A stretch of DNA of 64,000 nucleotides from Pararobbsia alpina (GTDB lineage: Bacteria > Pseudomonadota > Gammaproteobacteria > Burkholderiales > Burkholderiaceae), in contig NZ_CADIKM010000004.1 of assembly GCF_902859895.1 (NCBI RefSeq), positions 290,927 through 354,926 on the forward strand, written 5' to 3'. The notes under the pieces are model-generated. The model searched no databases, had not been told where the DNA came from, and was given only the letters and a program-made list of their open reading frames with translations. Every line of letters starts with the position of its first letter. The stretch's first letter is position 1. This document shows positions 27,905 through 36,942 of the stretch, piece by piece. The position numbers and the translations under genes were made by a program.

Positions 27905-29074
27905 TTACTTAAACGTTTGAACGCCATTGACGATCGGATATGCAACAGAGAACACAACGTTCAGGAATTTCTGTAGTTCGGCAACTGGAGCATTCGACAC
28001 GTACAGCACGTCTTTATTGTGCATCATAAAACTTTGCGCAACGAAAAATGAATTCGGGTCACGAAGGTTCACACGGTACACCACGGGAACCTTGCCATCC
28101 GCAGTAGTCCGGATCGGCTGATTCGGCCAGTCAAGCGCGTGTGCGTCTTCCAATCGGAAGATAAATACGCCCCGGGCATCTGAGCGCGAATCTTCAAGCC
28201 CACCCGCTCGCGCCAGCGCCTGAGCGAGCGAAATGCCCTGCGCCTCAAAATTGATTTCCTCATTTTTGCCAGTTGCCCCTAGCGAAGTAAAGCTGTACGG
28301 CTGATAGATCGCCGTCACCACGTCTCCCGCCTTGAGCGGAACGTTTTGATGAGGATCGCGAATCACACTTGACAACGGCATGGACGCGACTTTTTCGCCC
28401 CGGGTGATCTGCACAGTGATCTTGTCGATCGGCTGACGTACGCCGCTAGCAGTCGCCAGCGCGTCCAACACCCGCTCGCCGCGAGCGCTCAGCGGCATCC
28501 GGTTGTTATTGACAACATCACCGACCACCGTTACGTAGGACGTGGCGTTCTGTGAAAGCGTCACCAGCACCTGTGGATCATGCGCCAGATTCTTGAGCCG
28601 GAGGGCGATATTGCCTTGAAGTTCGGTCGGCGTCAGTCCCGCGGCCTTAACCGAGCCAACAAAAGGCACGTTGACGTCACCGCTGCCATCTATCGTCTGC
28701 GCGGGCAGCGTCGTCACGCGTGCGCCGCTTGAAACATCTTTCACATCGGCCAGCCCGCCACCGAACAACGTGGCCGGCGGCGCTTCCCAAATCGAAATTT
28801 CGATCGTATCGCCAACGCCAAGCTGATTGCGGAATGTTATCCCGCCGCCCAGCACGGACGAAAACTCGTCGCTCTGGCGTTCCGCCATCAACTTGCGCGC
28901 GATAGCGTCGGTCATATCGACGATCTGGATGCCTGAGGCGTTTGCCGCGGTGCTTGCCGCTTGCTCAATCCGGGAACGTGTCGGCCCGGAATCCGGAATC
29001 GACGAGCATGCGCCGAGCAGAACCACGCTGCCAGCCAACACAATATTCAACACTCTGCAAGATAAATGGGACAT
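27905..29074 (-). CDS. wcbC: Wza/KpsD-type outer-membrane capsule exporter lipoprotein (WcbC-like)
   Basis: The 389-residue polysaccharide export protein begins with a lipoprotein signal (lipobox LLGAC, C23). It contains a Poly_export region at about 60-190 (GDTIEISIWEAPPATLFGGG, GDVNVPFVGSVKAAGLTPTELQ), then SLBB domains (VTVVGDVVNNNRMPLSARGERVLDALA) and a C-terminal amphipathic helix (FLNVVFSVAYPIVNGVQ) that in Wza forms the outer-membrane pore. It should join the WcbD-like protein to form the envelope-spanning conduit. I chose ATG 29074, which puts the signal peptide at the very start; a TTG nine codons upstream is also open. Finding it inside the sugar cassette, away from the other export genes, is unusual. 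Confidence 0.9.
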   Translation of the reverse strand: MSHLSCRVLNIVLAGSVVLLGACSSIPDSGPTRSRIEQAASTAANASGIQIVDMTDAIARKLMAERQSDEFSSVLGGGITFRNQLGVGDTIEISIWEAPPATLFGGGLADVKDVSSGARVTTLPAQTIDGSGDVNVPFVGSVKAAGLTPTELQGNIALRLKNLAHDPQVLVTLSQNATSYVTVVGDVVNNNRMPLSARGERVLDALATASGVRQPIDKITVQITRGEKVASMPLSSVIRDPHQNVPLKAGDVVTAIYQPYSFTSLGATGKNEEINFEAQGISLAQALARAGGLEDSRSDARGVFIFRLEDAHALDWPNQPIRTTADGKVPVVYRVNLRDPNSFFVAQSFMMHNKDVLYVSNAPVAELQKFLNVVFSVAYPIVNGVQTFK

Positions 29075-29714
29075 TTTGAAAGCTAGGGAAACGCTGATCA
29101 ATAGGCTCGTCGCTGGCGTTGCAGATGAGTCAGCTTGTGAATTTCAGAATGACGAAAGAATTCAGCCGCGACCGAAGCGGGTTTTGAGTCTAGGGGTCCC
29201 ACTTATCGAATACGCATGACGGACTTTCGCTATGGTCCGAGCGCAGCAGGTTCCTCGCGATCACCCGGTTCGCCAAAGCGAACCGGCTGAACAATCGCGC
29301 CGTGTTTTTTTGGCGCCCCCCCTTGTAGCGGACCTTGCGATGGTGAAACAGATTCTATTGGTCACGCATTTGCCGCCAGCACTTTCCACTTCTGCAAAGC
29401 CAATCTGCCGCTTCATGGTCGCGGGTCCTTTCCGTGGGCTTCCTTCTACAACGTCCTCGGCCTCGTCAGCGATGACCGCCGAGCCTGATAAATCAGTATT
29501 TCCGTGACGGAATGTGCCTGACACGCTCTAAATTTCTAACGATTCCAGTCTGAAAGACGATACGGGGATCTGCCTCCCCCGCACCCTGGACATGCCCTCG
29601 CATTTCCTATCCGATAGTTTTCCGGCAGAACCGAAACCGACAAGTACCTTGAAGGGAGGGGAAAAATGAAAGGAATCGCGGGAGGGGGAGGGCAATACCG
29701 TAGCAGTACCGACA
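29075..29714. other. long gene-free gap with a hairpin and fragments
   Basis: About 640 bp lie between the Wza-like start and the hldC-like stop. Reading frames of 80-90 codons exist on both strands, but none has a ribosome-binding site plus recognisable similarity. The stretch 29300-29450 might be debris of a transposase or other gene, but I could not name it. The promoter of the wcbC-hldA-GT part of the cassette is expected here. A hairpin at 29265-29286 is listed separately. Confidence 0.4.
29265..29286. repeat. REP-like perfect hairpin
   Basis: CCGGTTCGC (29265-29273) and GCGAACCGG (29278-29286) form a perfect 9-bp stem around a CAAA loop. A run of seven T follows about 30 bp further on the plus strand, too distant for a classical intrinsic terminator. 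It could be a REP-type element or a weak terminator. Confidence 0.5.
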
Positions 29715-30197
29715 TTACCCTTGCGTACGCACCTTCTTGAGCAGGGCAGTGGTTGAACAATCGAATTCGAATGGAATGGACAGCGCCTGGCCGCCCCAAC
29801 TTCTCACGAGCGCTGCCTCGGCCAGCACCCCCATATCGTAGTCCCCGCCTTTCACGAAAATGTCGGGGCGTATCGCTTCCATCAGCTCGACCGGAGTCTT
29901 TTCCTCGAATCCGACCACAAAGTCGACCGACTCGAGCGCGGCAAGAAGGGCCATCCGATCCGCCTGAGTATTGACCGGCCGATCATCGCCTTTGCCCAAC
30001 ATGCGGACCGAAGAATCGCTGTTCACTCCGACGATCAGGCAAGCACCCAGCGCCTTGGCCTCGGCCAAATAGGTCACGTGTCCACGATGAAGAATATCGA
30101 ACACGCCATTCGTAAATACCACGGAACCACACAACGAAGGAAGCAGACTAACGATCGCTTCGCGACTGATCAATTTATGTTCAAATGAAACCAGCAT
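29715..30197 (-). CDS. hldC: D-glycero-beta-D-manno-heptose 1-phosphate adenylyltransferase
   Basis: The 160-residue nucleotidyltransferase corresponds to the second domain of HldE (RfaE2). The HxGH motif is H37-R-G-H40 in FDILHRGHVTYL, preceded by VFTNGVFD. Also seen are GVNSDSSVRMLGKGDDRPVN and FVKGGDYDM, diagnostic of the heptose-phosphate adenylyltransferase branch. It activates heptose-1-phosphate to ADP-heptose, the donor for GT9 enzymes. ATG 30197 is chosen over a TTG four codons upstream. It is the first gene of the minus-strand cassette and diverges from the plus-strand wcbB-like gene. Confidence 0.92.
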   Translation of the reverse strand: MLVSFEHKLISREAIVSLLPSLCGSVVFTNGVFDILHRGHVTYLAEAKALGACLIVGVNSDSSVRMLGKGDDRPVNTQADRMALLAALESVDFVVGFEEKTPVELMEAIRPDIFVKGGDYDMGVLAEAALVRSWGGQALSIPFEFDCSTTALLKKVRTQG

Positions 30198-30486
30198 AGC
30201 TTTGTTCAATCAAATAAAATACCTGTGCTGATTTCCAAAAAACACTCACAGGCACCGGCGAAAGACGCGACTGTCCGTCGCGAGCATCCTGCCGCCGGCC
30301 AGCCGGGAATTCCCACAAACGATTCACGGCGATCGGACGACCTTACCGACTCCGCGTCGCGGCCAGCATACACTCACTCCTTTTGTTCTGCAATCTTCCA
30401 TAACCGGGGGACGCCGACTTCGAAAAACCGGCAACTTGTAAAATGCCTGAAATCCGATCGTCCGACACTGCTCGCGCGTCCGTGCA

Positions 30487-30516
30487 TTGACGGCTATGCA
30501 CTGCATCGGATACAAC
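30487..30516 (+). promoter_or_regulatory. candidate sigma-70 promoter for the wcbB-wcbA-manC unit
   Basis: TTGACG at 30487-30492 and TACAAC at 30511-30516, 18 bp apart, form a plausible promoter inside the 444-bp divergent gap (30198-30641). It would leave a leader of about 120 nt before the proposed GTG start of the glycosyltransferase. It is called from sequence resemblance only. I see nothing else identifiable in this gap. Confidence 0.35.
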
Positions 30517-30641
30517 AAGTTGTTGGTCTAAGTTTGCTTCGGATTCTCTCACGTTATCGGCTAAAATTGCGTGCTGCAAAAAAGAGTACCGAACGTCAAA
30601 GAACTCTGCGCCGAAGCCAACAAGAAAGACGTATTACACTT

Positions 30642-31793
30642 GTGTCGAAAATTCTCCTTGACGTCACGCGTTTGCTAAACCGCCTTTATGATCGCCTGCT
30701 GCCCACCGGGGTAGACCGCGTCGGGCTCGCCTACATTGAACGATACGGTGGCCAAGCGCGCGCCGTCCTAGGTGAACGCGGCTTTTCCACGGTCTTAACA
30801 GAGCGCGACTCACAGCAAACATTCGATTGGTTATTGTCATCAAGCTGTAATCGACGTTCGATTCTCAAGCTTGTGGTGCGCGCTTCCATCAACAGCTTTC
30901 ATAAATCAAGTTTCAAAGACGGAATTCTGCTGCACACAAGTCATAACGGAATGGAATTTCCACGCTACTACCACGCGATGACGCGGCGGAACGCTCGTTC
31001 GGTCTTCATGGTGCACGACCTGATCCCGCTGACACACGCTGAATACTGCCGGCCAGGCGTCGATGAAGCTCACCGGCGACGCATTCACACCGCGCTCAAG
31101 TACGCCAACGGCCTGATCACGAATTCGCAGGCGACGCTCGAGTCGCTCGCCGCAGAAGCCTGCACTGCAAACTTGCCAATGCCGCCAAGCGTCGTCGCTC
31201 GCCTTGCCTCGGGCGTGACACTGCGCGCACGGGGGCCACGCCCGCTCGACGCCCCCTATTTCGTCATGCTCGGCACCATCGAACCGCGCAAAAACCACTG
31301 GTTCATTCTTCACGTCTGGCGGCGCCTCGTTGAACAACTGGGAGAGACTGCTCCGAAGCTCGTCGTGATAGGGCGGCGAGGCTGGGAGTGCGAGAACGTC
31401 GTCGACATGCTGGAGCGCTGCGCGCAGTTACCCGGTGTAGTGATCGAGGAAGGGAGTTGCTCCGACGAGCAGCTCCACGCCTACCTGCAGCACACACAGG
31501 CGCTGCTGTTTCCTTCGTTCGTCGAAGGCTACGGGATGCCGCTCATCGAAGCGCTCGCCCTGCGCGTGCCGGTGCTGGCCAGCGATCTCGACGTATTCCA
31601 CGAAATCGCTGACGACATCCCAGACTATCTCGATCCGCTCGATGGCCCCGGTTGGCTCGCTCGCATTCGGGCCTACGCACGCGCGGACTGCCCCGCACGT
31701 GCTGCCCAGCTCGCGCGCATCGACCGCTTTCGCGAGCCCACTTGGAATGAGCATTTCGAGCACGTCGACCACTTCCTCGACACGCTGAACTAA
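30642..31793 (+). CDS. wcbB: GT4-family glycosyltransferase (WcbB-like position)
   Basis: The 383-residue product from GTG 30642 begins SKILLDVTRLLNRLYDRLLPTGVDRVG as expected for this glycosyltransferase class. It continues with VHDLIPLTHAEYCRPG, then FVMLGTIEPRKNHWF and ALLFPSFVEGYGMPLIEALAL with the EX7E pair, and VLASDLDVFHEI. The open frame extends 139 codons upstream to 30225, but those residues are low-complexity R/S/T with no similarity, so I reject the longer start. It stops directly against the ATG of the KpsC-like gene. It is called wcbB by analogy with the B. pseudomallei order manC-wcbA-wcbB; the sugar it adds is unknown. Confidence 0.78.
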   Translation: MSKILLDVTRLLNRLYDRLLPTGVDRVGLAYIERYGGQARAVLGERGFSTVLTERDSQQTFDWLLSSSCNRRSILKLVVRASINSFHKSSFKDGILLHTSHNGMEFPRYYHAMTRRNARSVFMVHDLIPLTHAEYCRPGVDEAHRRRIHTALKYANGLITNSQATLESLAAEACTANLPMPPSVVARLASGVTLRARGPRPLDAPYFVMLGTIEPRKNHWFILHVWRRLVEQLGETAPKLVVIGRRGWECENVVDMLERCAQLPGVVIEEGSCSDEQLHAYLQHTQALLFPSFVEGYGMPLIEALALRVPVLASDLDVFHEIADDIPDYLDPLDGPGWLARIRAYARADCPARAAQLARIDRFREPTWNEHFEHVDHFLDTLN

Positions 31794-33836
31794 ATGAGCC
31801 AACCGAGCCCGGCTGCGTCGACCTCGACGCTCAACCTCCACAGCATCACGCGTGGCTATCGCTTCGCGAGTTGGCTCACTGGACGCTCGGATTACGTGTG
31901 GGTCGACCGCTGGACCGGTCGCCCCGCGCTTCGTCTCTCTCGGGCACTCGGTGCACCCGCGACCGCGGCGTGGCCCGGTCCGATCTGGTCGAACGCGGCA
32001 TTCGGGACGCCCCTTCTCTCGTGGTTCGTCGTACCCATGTCCGGCATCAACTCGGACGCCTTCGTCACCGCGCTCAAAGACGCACTCGAGTGCGATCGCT
32101 CGCTTGGTGCTTCTTCCGATGTGGCGCGCCTGATGCAACGCGTCCTCGCCGCCCATGCAACAAGTGCGCGACATCGGCTGCCGCGATGCCCCGTCGAACT
32201 GCTCGAAGCGCGCCATGCAACGCGCGTGCTGTTGATCGACGAACGTGAGTCCTCTCCGGGCATAGGGGCGACCGCCGCGCGCAACCGACGCGACGCATTC
32301 AGCCGGACCCTCAACGCCGCCCTCGCCGCACACCCCGTTGCGGAGTTCTGGCTCGCGCGCTCGTCCGACGCCGGGTCCGGCCGCTGGCTATCGTCGACCG
32401 TACGCACGTTGCCACCTTGCACGCGATTCATTGACGAACAGTATTCGATCAGCGCGACCCTGCAACAAGTGGACCACGTTTACACGGTCGGCGCCTCCGA
32501 AGGTATGCACGCACTGCTTGCACGCATTCCGGTCCACGTTTTCGGTGCCCCCTACTATGCGGGGTGGGGTCTCACCCACGACGATCCGCCGCTCCCCAAC
32601 CGCAACGCGCGTCCGACGCTTGCCGCGCTGTTCGATGCTGTCTTCCTGCGTTTCGCGCGCTATCTCGACCCGTCCACCCACGCGCCCGGCACGCTCGACG
32701 CGCTGCTCGACAGCATTGAGTTGCAAGACGCGGTACAGCGCCGCTTCGAGGACTTGCGCCGGGTGGTAGGCGTGCGCTTCCAATGGTGGAAGCGGCCGTT
32801 CGCGACGCCTTTCCTTGCCGTCGGCGGCGGCTCGCTGCGTTGGACCCGCGCTTCAGCGACGCTCGCCTCTGATGAATGCGCAGCGCTGTGGGGCGCTCGC
32901 GGCACGCGAGGTCTGCCGAAGCACGTGCCGCATGTGCGCATCGAGGACGGCTTCTTTCACTCCACCGGTCTCGGTTCAGACATGATCGCGCCGCGCAGCC
33001 AGGTGATCGATCGCCGAGGCCTCTATTTTGATGCAAGCCGGCCCAGTGACCTTACGGTGCTGCTGAACGAAACGGACTTCAGCGACACCGAACTTGCCCG
33101 CGCCGCCGCGCTGCGCAAACAGGTCGTCCTGCTGGGCGTCACCAAATATAACCTCGGCCGACGCCAGCCGGAGTGGAGGGCTCCCGCAGGCAAACAGGTC
33201 GTCCTCGTCCCCGGACAGGTCGCTGATGATGCGTCGATTCGCCTCGGTACCCGCGCAATCGCGACCGCCGATGCGCTACTACGCGAAGTGCGCGTGCGCC
33301 GCCCCGATGCGTTCATCGTCTACAAGCCTCACCCCGACGTGCTGTCCGGCAATCGCACCGGTCTCATCCACGCTCAACAGCTGGCGGACGTGGTCGACAC
33401 GGATGCAGATCTCCTCTCGCTCGTCGACGCTGCGGACGAAGTCCACACGCTGTCGTCTCTCGCGGGCTTCGACGCGCTTCTACGTGGCAGGACGGTGTTC
33501 ACCTATGGGCTGCCCTTCTACGCCGGCTGGGGCCTGACGCATGACGCGTTGGCGCCGGTCCCGTGGCGCGATCGTAGCCTGTCTCTCGACATGCTGACCG
33601 CGGGTGTGCTGCTGCGCTATCCGATCTATTGGGACTGGTGCACGCGCCTCTACACCACGCCGGAAGCCGTCGTTGAGCAACTCGCGCCGCTGGCCGCACG
33701 CCCTTTGGGCAAAGTTCGCGGCAACTGCTCTCGACCTTTTCTGAAGGCGGCGCGCTGGACCCGCAACGCGTTACGTCACGCGATATGGCGCTATGAGCAA
33801 TGGAAGAACGGGAGCACGGAGACGCGTGACGGCTAA
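31794..33836 (+). CDS. wcbA: KpsC-like capsule Kdo transferase (WcbA-like)
   Basis: The 680-residue protein has the duplicated architecture of KpsC, a dual beta-Kdo glycosyltransferase that extends the poly-Kdo linker on the capsule lipid. Each half ends with nearly the same signature, YAGWGLTHDD near 255-264 and YAGWGLTHDA near 576-585. Each is preceded by a YTVGASEGMHALL- or HTLSSLAGFDALL-type stretch. The second half has VRRPDAFIVYKPHPDVLSG. It should cooperate with the KpsS-like WcbO in the cytosol. The sequence is GC-rich compared with the cassette just upstream. Its start directly follows the wcbB stop. Confidence 0.9.
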   Translation: MSQPSPAASTSTLNLHSITRGYRFASWLTGRSDYVWVDRWTGRPALRLSRALGAPATAAWPGPIWSNAAFGTPLLSWFVVPMSGINSDAFVTALKDALECDRSLGASSDVARLMQRVLAAHATSARHRLPRCPVELLEARHATRVLLIDERESSPGIGATAARNRRDAFSRTLNAALAAHPVAEFWLARSSDAGSGRWLSSTVRTLPPCTRFIDEQYSISATLQQVDHVYTVGASEGMHALLARIPVHVFGAPYYAGWGLTHDDPPLPNRNARPTLAALFDAVFLRFARYLDPSTHAPGTLDALLDSIELQDAVQRRFEDLRRVVGVRFQWWKRPFATPFLAVGGGSLRWTRASATLASDECAALWGARGTRGLPKHVPHVRIEDGFFHSTGLGSDMIAPRSQVIDRRGLYFDASRPSDLTVLLNETDFSDTELARAAALRKQVVLLGVTKYNLGRRQPEWRAPAGKQVVLVPGQVADDASIRLGTRAIATADALLREVRVRRPDAFIVYKPHPDVLSGNRTGLIHAQQLADVVDTDADLLSLVDAADEVHTLSSLAGFDALLRGRTVFTYGLPFYAGWGLTHDALAPVPWRDRSLSLDMLTAGVLLRYPIYWDWCTRLYTTPEAVVEQLAPLAARPLGKVRGNCSRPFLKAARWTRNALRHAIWRYEQWKNGSTETRDG

Positions 33837-33853
33837 ACAAACAGGAAGTGAGA

Positions 33854-33871
33854 TCGGAAGCACACTTCCGA
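33854..33871. repeat. small hairpin in the wcbA-manC gap
   Basis: TCGGAAG (33854-33860) and CTTCCGA (33865-33871) form a 7-bp perfect stem with a CACA loop, between the wcbA stop and the manC start. No T-run follows, so it may modulate read-through or mRNA stability rather than terminate. Confidence 0.4.
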
Positions 33872-33919
33872 GAATGTGAGTCTGTAGTCGAAGCTACTTT
33901 AAGTTAGAGGGATTGCAGC

Positions 33920-35315
33920 ATGAATATCTATCCAGTCATTCTGTGTGGAGGTAGCGGCACCCGTTTGTGGCCGATGTCGCGCGGGGGGTATCCCAAGCAG
34001 TACCTCAAACTGACAGGCGACAATACGCTGGTCCAGCAAACCGCTCTGCGTCTGCGCGGCATTGACGACATCGCCGCCCCAATCATCGTCACGAACAACG
34101 AACAACGTTTTCTCGTTGCCGAACAGATGCGCCAGGTGGGCGTGACTCCGTCATCTATCGTGCTCGAGCCCGTCGGACGTGACACGGCCCCGGCTATCGC
34201 CATCGCCGCTCTGCTCGCCATGCAGGCGTCGCCTGATGCGCTATTGCTGATTCTCCCGTCCGACCACGTGATTCTCCATGAAGCGACCTTCATCAAGATT
34301 GTCGAAGCAGCCGCTCGGATCGCCAAAGACAACCACCTCGTCACGTTCGGCATTGACCCAACAGAACCTCACACCGGCTACGGTTATATCCGCAGCGGCG
34401 CTCCATTGACCGACGGTTCGCAAGCCTTTGCAGTCGACGCATTTGTTGAAAAGCCGAATGCTCAGACGGCCCAGCGCTTCCTGGACGATGGTGGCTACTA
34501 CTGGAACAGCGGCATGTTCATGCTGAAGGCCTCGGTCTACATGGACGAGCTGCGCCGTTACGAACCGGAGATCGCGCGCCAGGCCGCGCTCTCATTGCAA
34601 GATGAGGCACGCGACCACGACTTCCTTCGGCTCGGCGCAGACGCGTTCTCCGCCTGTCCGAAAGTGTCGGTCGATTACGCGGTGATGGAGCGGACGGAAC
34701 ACGCCGCAGTTATCGCGGCGGCCGACCTTGGTTGGAACGACATCGGGTCATGGACTGCACTCGCTGACCTCGCCGAACTCGACGCGGAAAGCAATGCCCT
34801 GCTCGGAGACGTCCTAGCCGAGGAGACGACGAATTCGTACGTTCGCGCCGAACACCGGATGGTGGCAGCAATCGGACTCGACAACATCGTGATCGTCGAA
34901 ACTGCTGACGCGGTGCTCGTCGCGCGCCGCGACAAATCGCAAGAGGTCAAGAGAATCGTCGAACGACTCAACGCCTCCGGACGCCAGGAATCCATCACGC
35001 ATCGTCGTGTCGTACGACCCTGGGGATCGTACGAAGGCATCGACCAGGGCGCGCTTTCAGGTCAAACGAATCATTGTCAATCCGGCGGCCCAGCTTAGCC
35101 TGCAGATGCATCACCACCGTGCGGAACACTGGATCGTTGTGAAAGGCACCGCGCTCGTCACAAATGGAGACCAGGAAATCATGCTGACTGAAAGCCAGTC
35201 AACCTATATTCCAGGCAAGATTCCGCTCGAATTGATCGAAGTTCAATCCGGTGCTTATCTAGGCGAGGACGATATTGTGCGGTTCGAAGATACGTATGGA
35301 CGCGCCGTCAAGTAG
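33920..35315 (+). pseudogene. manC: ManC (GDP-mannose pyrophosphorylase / PMI) with frameshift and deletion
   Basis: Residues 1-350 are a normal mannose-1-phosphate guanylyltransferase: LCGGSGTRLWPMSRGGYPKQ, FVEKPN, YYWNSGMF, GWNDIGSW. At about 35050, after YEGIDQGA, the frame changes and the first frame stops at 35098. The next frame continues [12 protein letters not shown] and the cupin phosphomannose isomerase domain ([17 protein letters not shown]) to 35315. Restoring two bases in the GCGCGC tract rejoins the frames. The isomerase half also lacks about 30 bp: it reads [13 protein letters not shown] where the family has [21 protein letters not shown]. The guanylyltransferase may still be made as a truncated protein, while the isomerase half is doubly damaged. 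Sequencing error could explain the frameshift but not the deletion. Confidence 0.85.
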
Positions 35316-35497
35316 TCTAAGGATCGGAGTCGGTAGAGTTCACGTAAGAATGGCCGGCTTCGAGAAGGATACAAAAAACCACGCGAGAATCGACGACGTC
35401 GACTGCCGGCGCATTGAGCAATTTGCCCGCGGACCCTGGCGCCGCCATGCTCTATGGCCAGCGCAAAGACCGGCGTCAACACCGAGCACATCCCGGT

Positions 35498-36814
35498 TCA
35501 AGTTTCGAAACGCCGCTCCTTAAACAGCATCAGCGCACAAAAAATCACCGCGCATGCCGGCGCCACATACCAGGCTGCAGACATGGGATCGCCGGTCCAT
35601 TTGATCAATCCCGTCACGATGAATTGAGCGGTGCCGCCAAACAAAGCAGCTTGCAGCGCGTACGAAATCGCGAGGCCACTGGCGCGCACTCGCATTGGAA
35701 GCGCTTCAAGCACGAGCAGGGCGATGATGCCGGCGCCCATCGCCACCGCTACGCTAACGAGTGCGACGCCACACAGGATAGGCAACGCCGTGTTCGCACG
35801 GGTAATCATCAGAAAGACCGGATAAACCAGAAGCGCCGTGCATCCCGATGCGAGAAGGGCCAGTGGCTTGCGGCGAGGCAAACTGTCTGCAAGACGCCCG
35901 GACAGCGGTGGAATGACGACAAGCAGCAGCGCAGACAACGCGGATGCCAGGAATCCGGTGATGGCGGGCATATGCATCACTCGAGTCACGTAGCTAGGCA
36001 TGTAATAGACGATGGAGTAAACCGGTATGGATTGCCCCATCATCATCAGTATCGCCAGGAGAACCGTCGTGCCATGTTCGCGACACAACTCGGCGAGCGG
36101 CATGCCCGCATTTCGTGCGGCTGTGGCGGTCGTTGCCGGAACAGGATGCTCACGAAGCCGACGGCGAACGTACAACCCGACTGGCGCGATAAAAAGACCA
36201 ATGAGGAATGGAATACCCCAGCCCCACGAAGCAAGCGCAAGTGGTGACATCGTGCTAGTGAGAAGCATACCGAGAGATGCGCCCAGCAACGCGGCCGCGC
36301 CCTGGCTACTTAACTGCCAACTGACCCGATAGCCGCGACGCGATACCGGCTCTGCCTCCAACGCCAAGGTCGCTGCAACGCCTATGTCGCCGCCCACCGC
36401 AAAACCTTGCAGCGATCGACCAGCGATGACAATGAGTGGCGCGGCCACGCCAATCGAGGCATATGACGGACACATGCCAACCGCGGCCGTCCCCAGTGCC
36501 ATCATCCAACTGGTTTTCGTCATTGCTGCACGGCGCCCCACGCGGTCAGCGTAAGCACCCATCATCATCGCGCCAAGAGGCCGCATGAAAAAGCCGACGC
36601 CGAATGTGCCGACCGCCAGTAGCAGCGACGTCATCGGATCTGTCCGTGGGAAGAACTGGCCGCCAATCATCACCGCGAAGAAGCCAAAAACGGTGAAATC
36701 GAACACTTCGAGTCCAGTGACCAGCGATGTTGCGACAACGATCTTGAGGAGCTCCCGGCGATTCTCTTGATTTCCAGAGGGCTGGGCGGATATCGCGACC
36801 TGGGGCGTGCACAT
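35498..36814 (-). CDS. MFS transporter, metabolite:H+ symporter type
   Basis: The 438-residue membrane protein has about 12 hydrophobic helices. MHS-family traits include FDFTVFGFFAVMIGGQFFP in helix 1, a loop ADRVGRRAAMTKTSWMMALG between helices 2 and 3, and FAVGGDIGVAATLALEAEP after helix 4. Relatives include citrate, alpha-ketoglutarate, shikimate and proline/betaine carriers. It is unrelated to capsule export and lies between the broken manC and a second manC scrap, so it was probably inserted there. The substrate is unknown. Confidence 0.85.
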   Translation of the reverse strand: MCTPQVAISAQPSGNQENRRELLKIVVATSLVTGLEVFDFTVFGFFAVMIGGQFFPRTDPMTSLLLAVGTFGVGFFMRPLGAMMMGAYADRVGRRAAMTKTSWMMALGTAAVGMCPSYASIGVAAPLIVIAGRSLQGFAVGGDIGVAATLALEAEPVSRRGYRVSWQLSSQGAAALLGASLGMLLTSTMSPLALASWGWGIPFLIGLFIAPVGLYVRRRLREHPVPATTATAARNAGMPLAELCREHGTTVLLAILMMMGQSIPVYSIVYYMPSYVTRVMHMPAITGFLASALSALLLVVIPPLSGRLADSLPRRKPLALLASGCTALLVYPVFLMITRANTALPILCGVALVSVAVAMGAGIIALLVLEALPMRVRASGLAISYALQAALFGGTAQFIVTGLIKWTGDPMSAAWYVAPACAVIFCALMLFKERRFET

Positions 36815-36826
36815 TCTTATATGTTA

Positions 36827-36935
36827 CCGCGCTCGTAACGAATGGGAGCCAGGAAATCACGCTGACGAAAAATTAATCGACCTCTATTCCGCTCGGCTGC
36901 ATGCACCGACTGGCGAACCCGAGCAAGATCACCGC
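36827..36935 (+). pseudogene. remnant of a second manC 3' end
   Basis: Read on the plus strand this stretch gives TALVTNGSQEITLTKN, a stop, then STSIPLGCMHRLANPSKI. The same segment in the upstream manC (35149 onward) reads [22 protein letters not shown]. The scrap retains the LGCMHRLANP part that is deleted from the upstream copy. It is about 100 bp, has no start, and ends before the EAL gene fragment. It shows either a former tandem manC or an insertion/duplication event that brought in the MFS gene. Confidence 0.75.
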
Positions 36936-36942
36936 AGGCGCT

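Noticed and set aside
30225..30641. Upstream extension of the WcbB-like glycosyltransferase
   Set aside because: The extra 139 codons have no similarity, and typical family N-termini match from the GTG at 30642.
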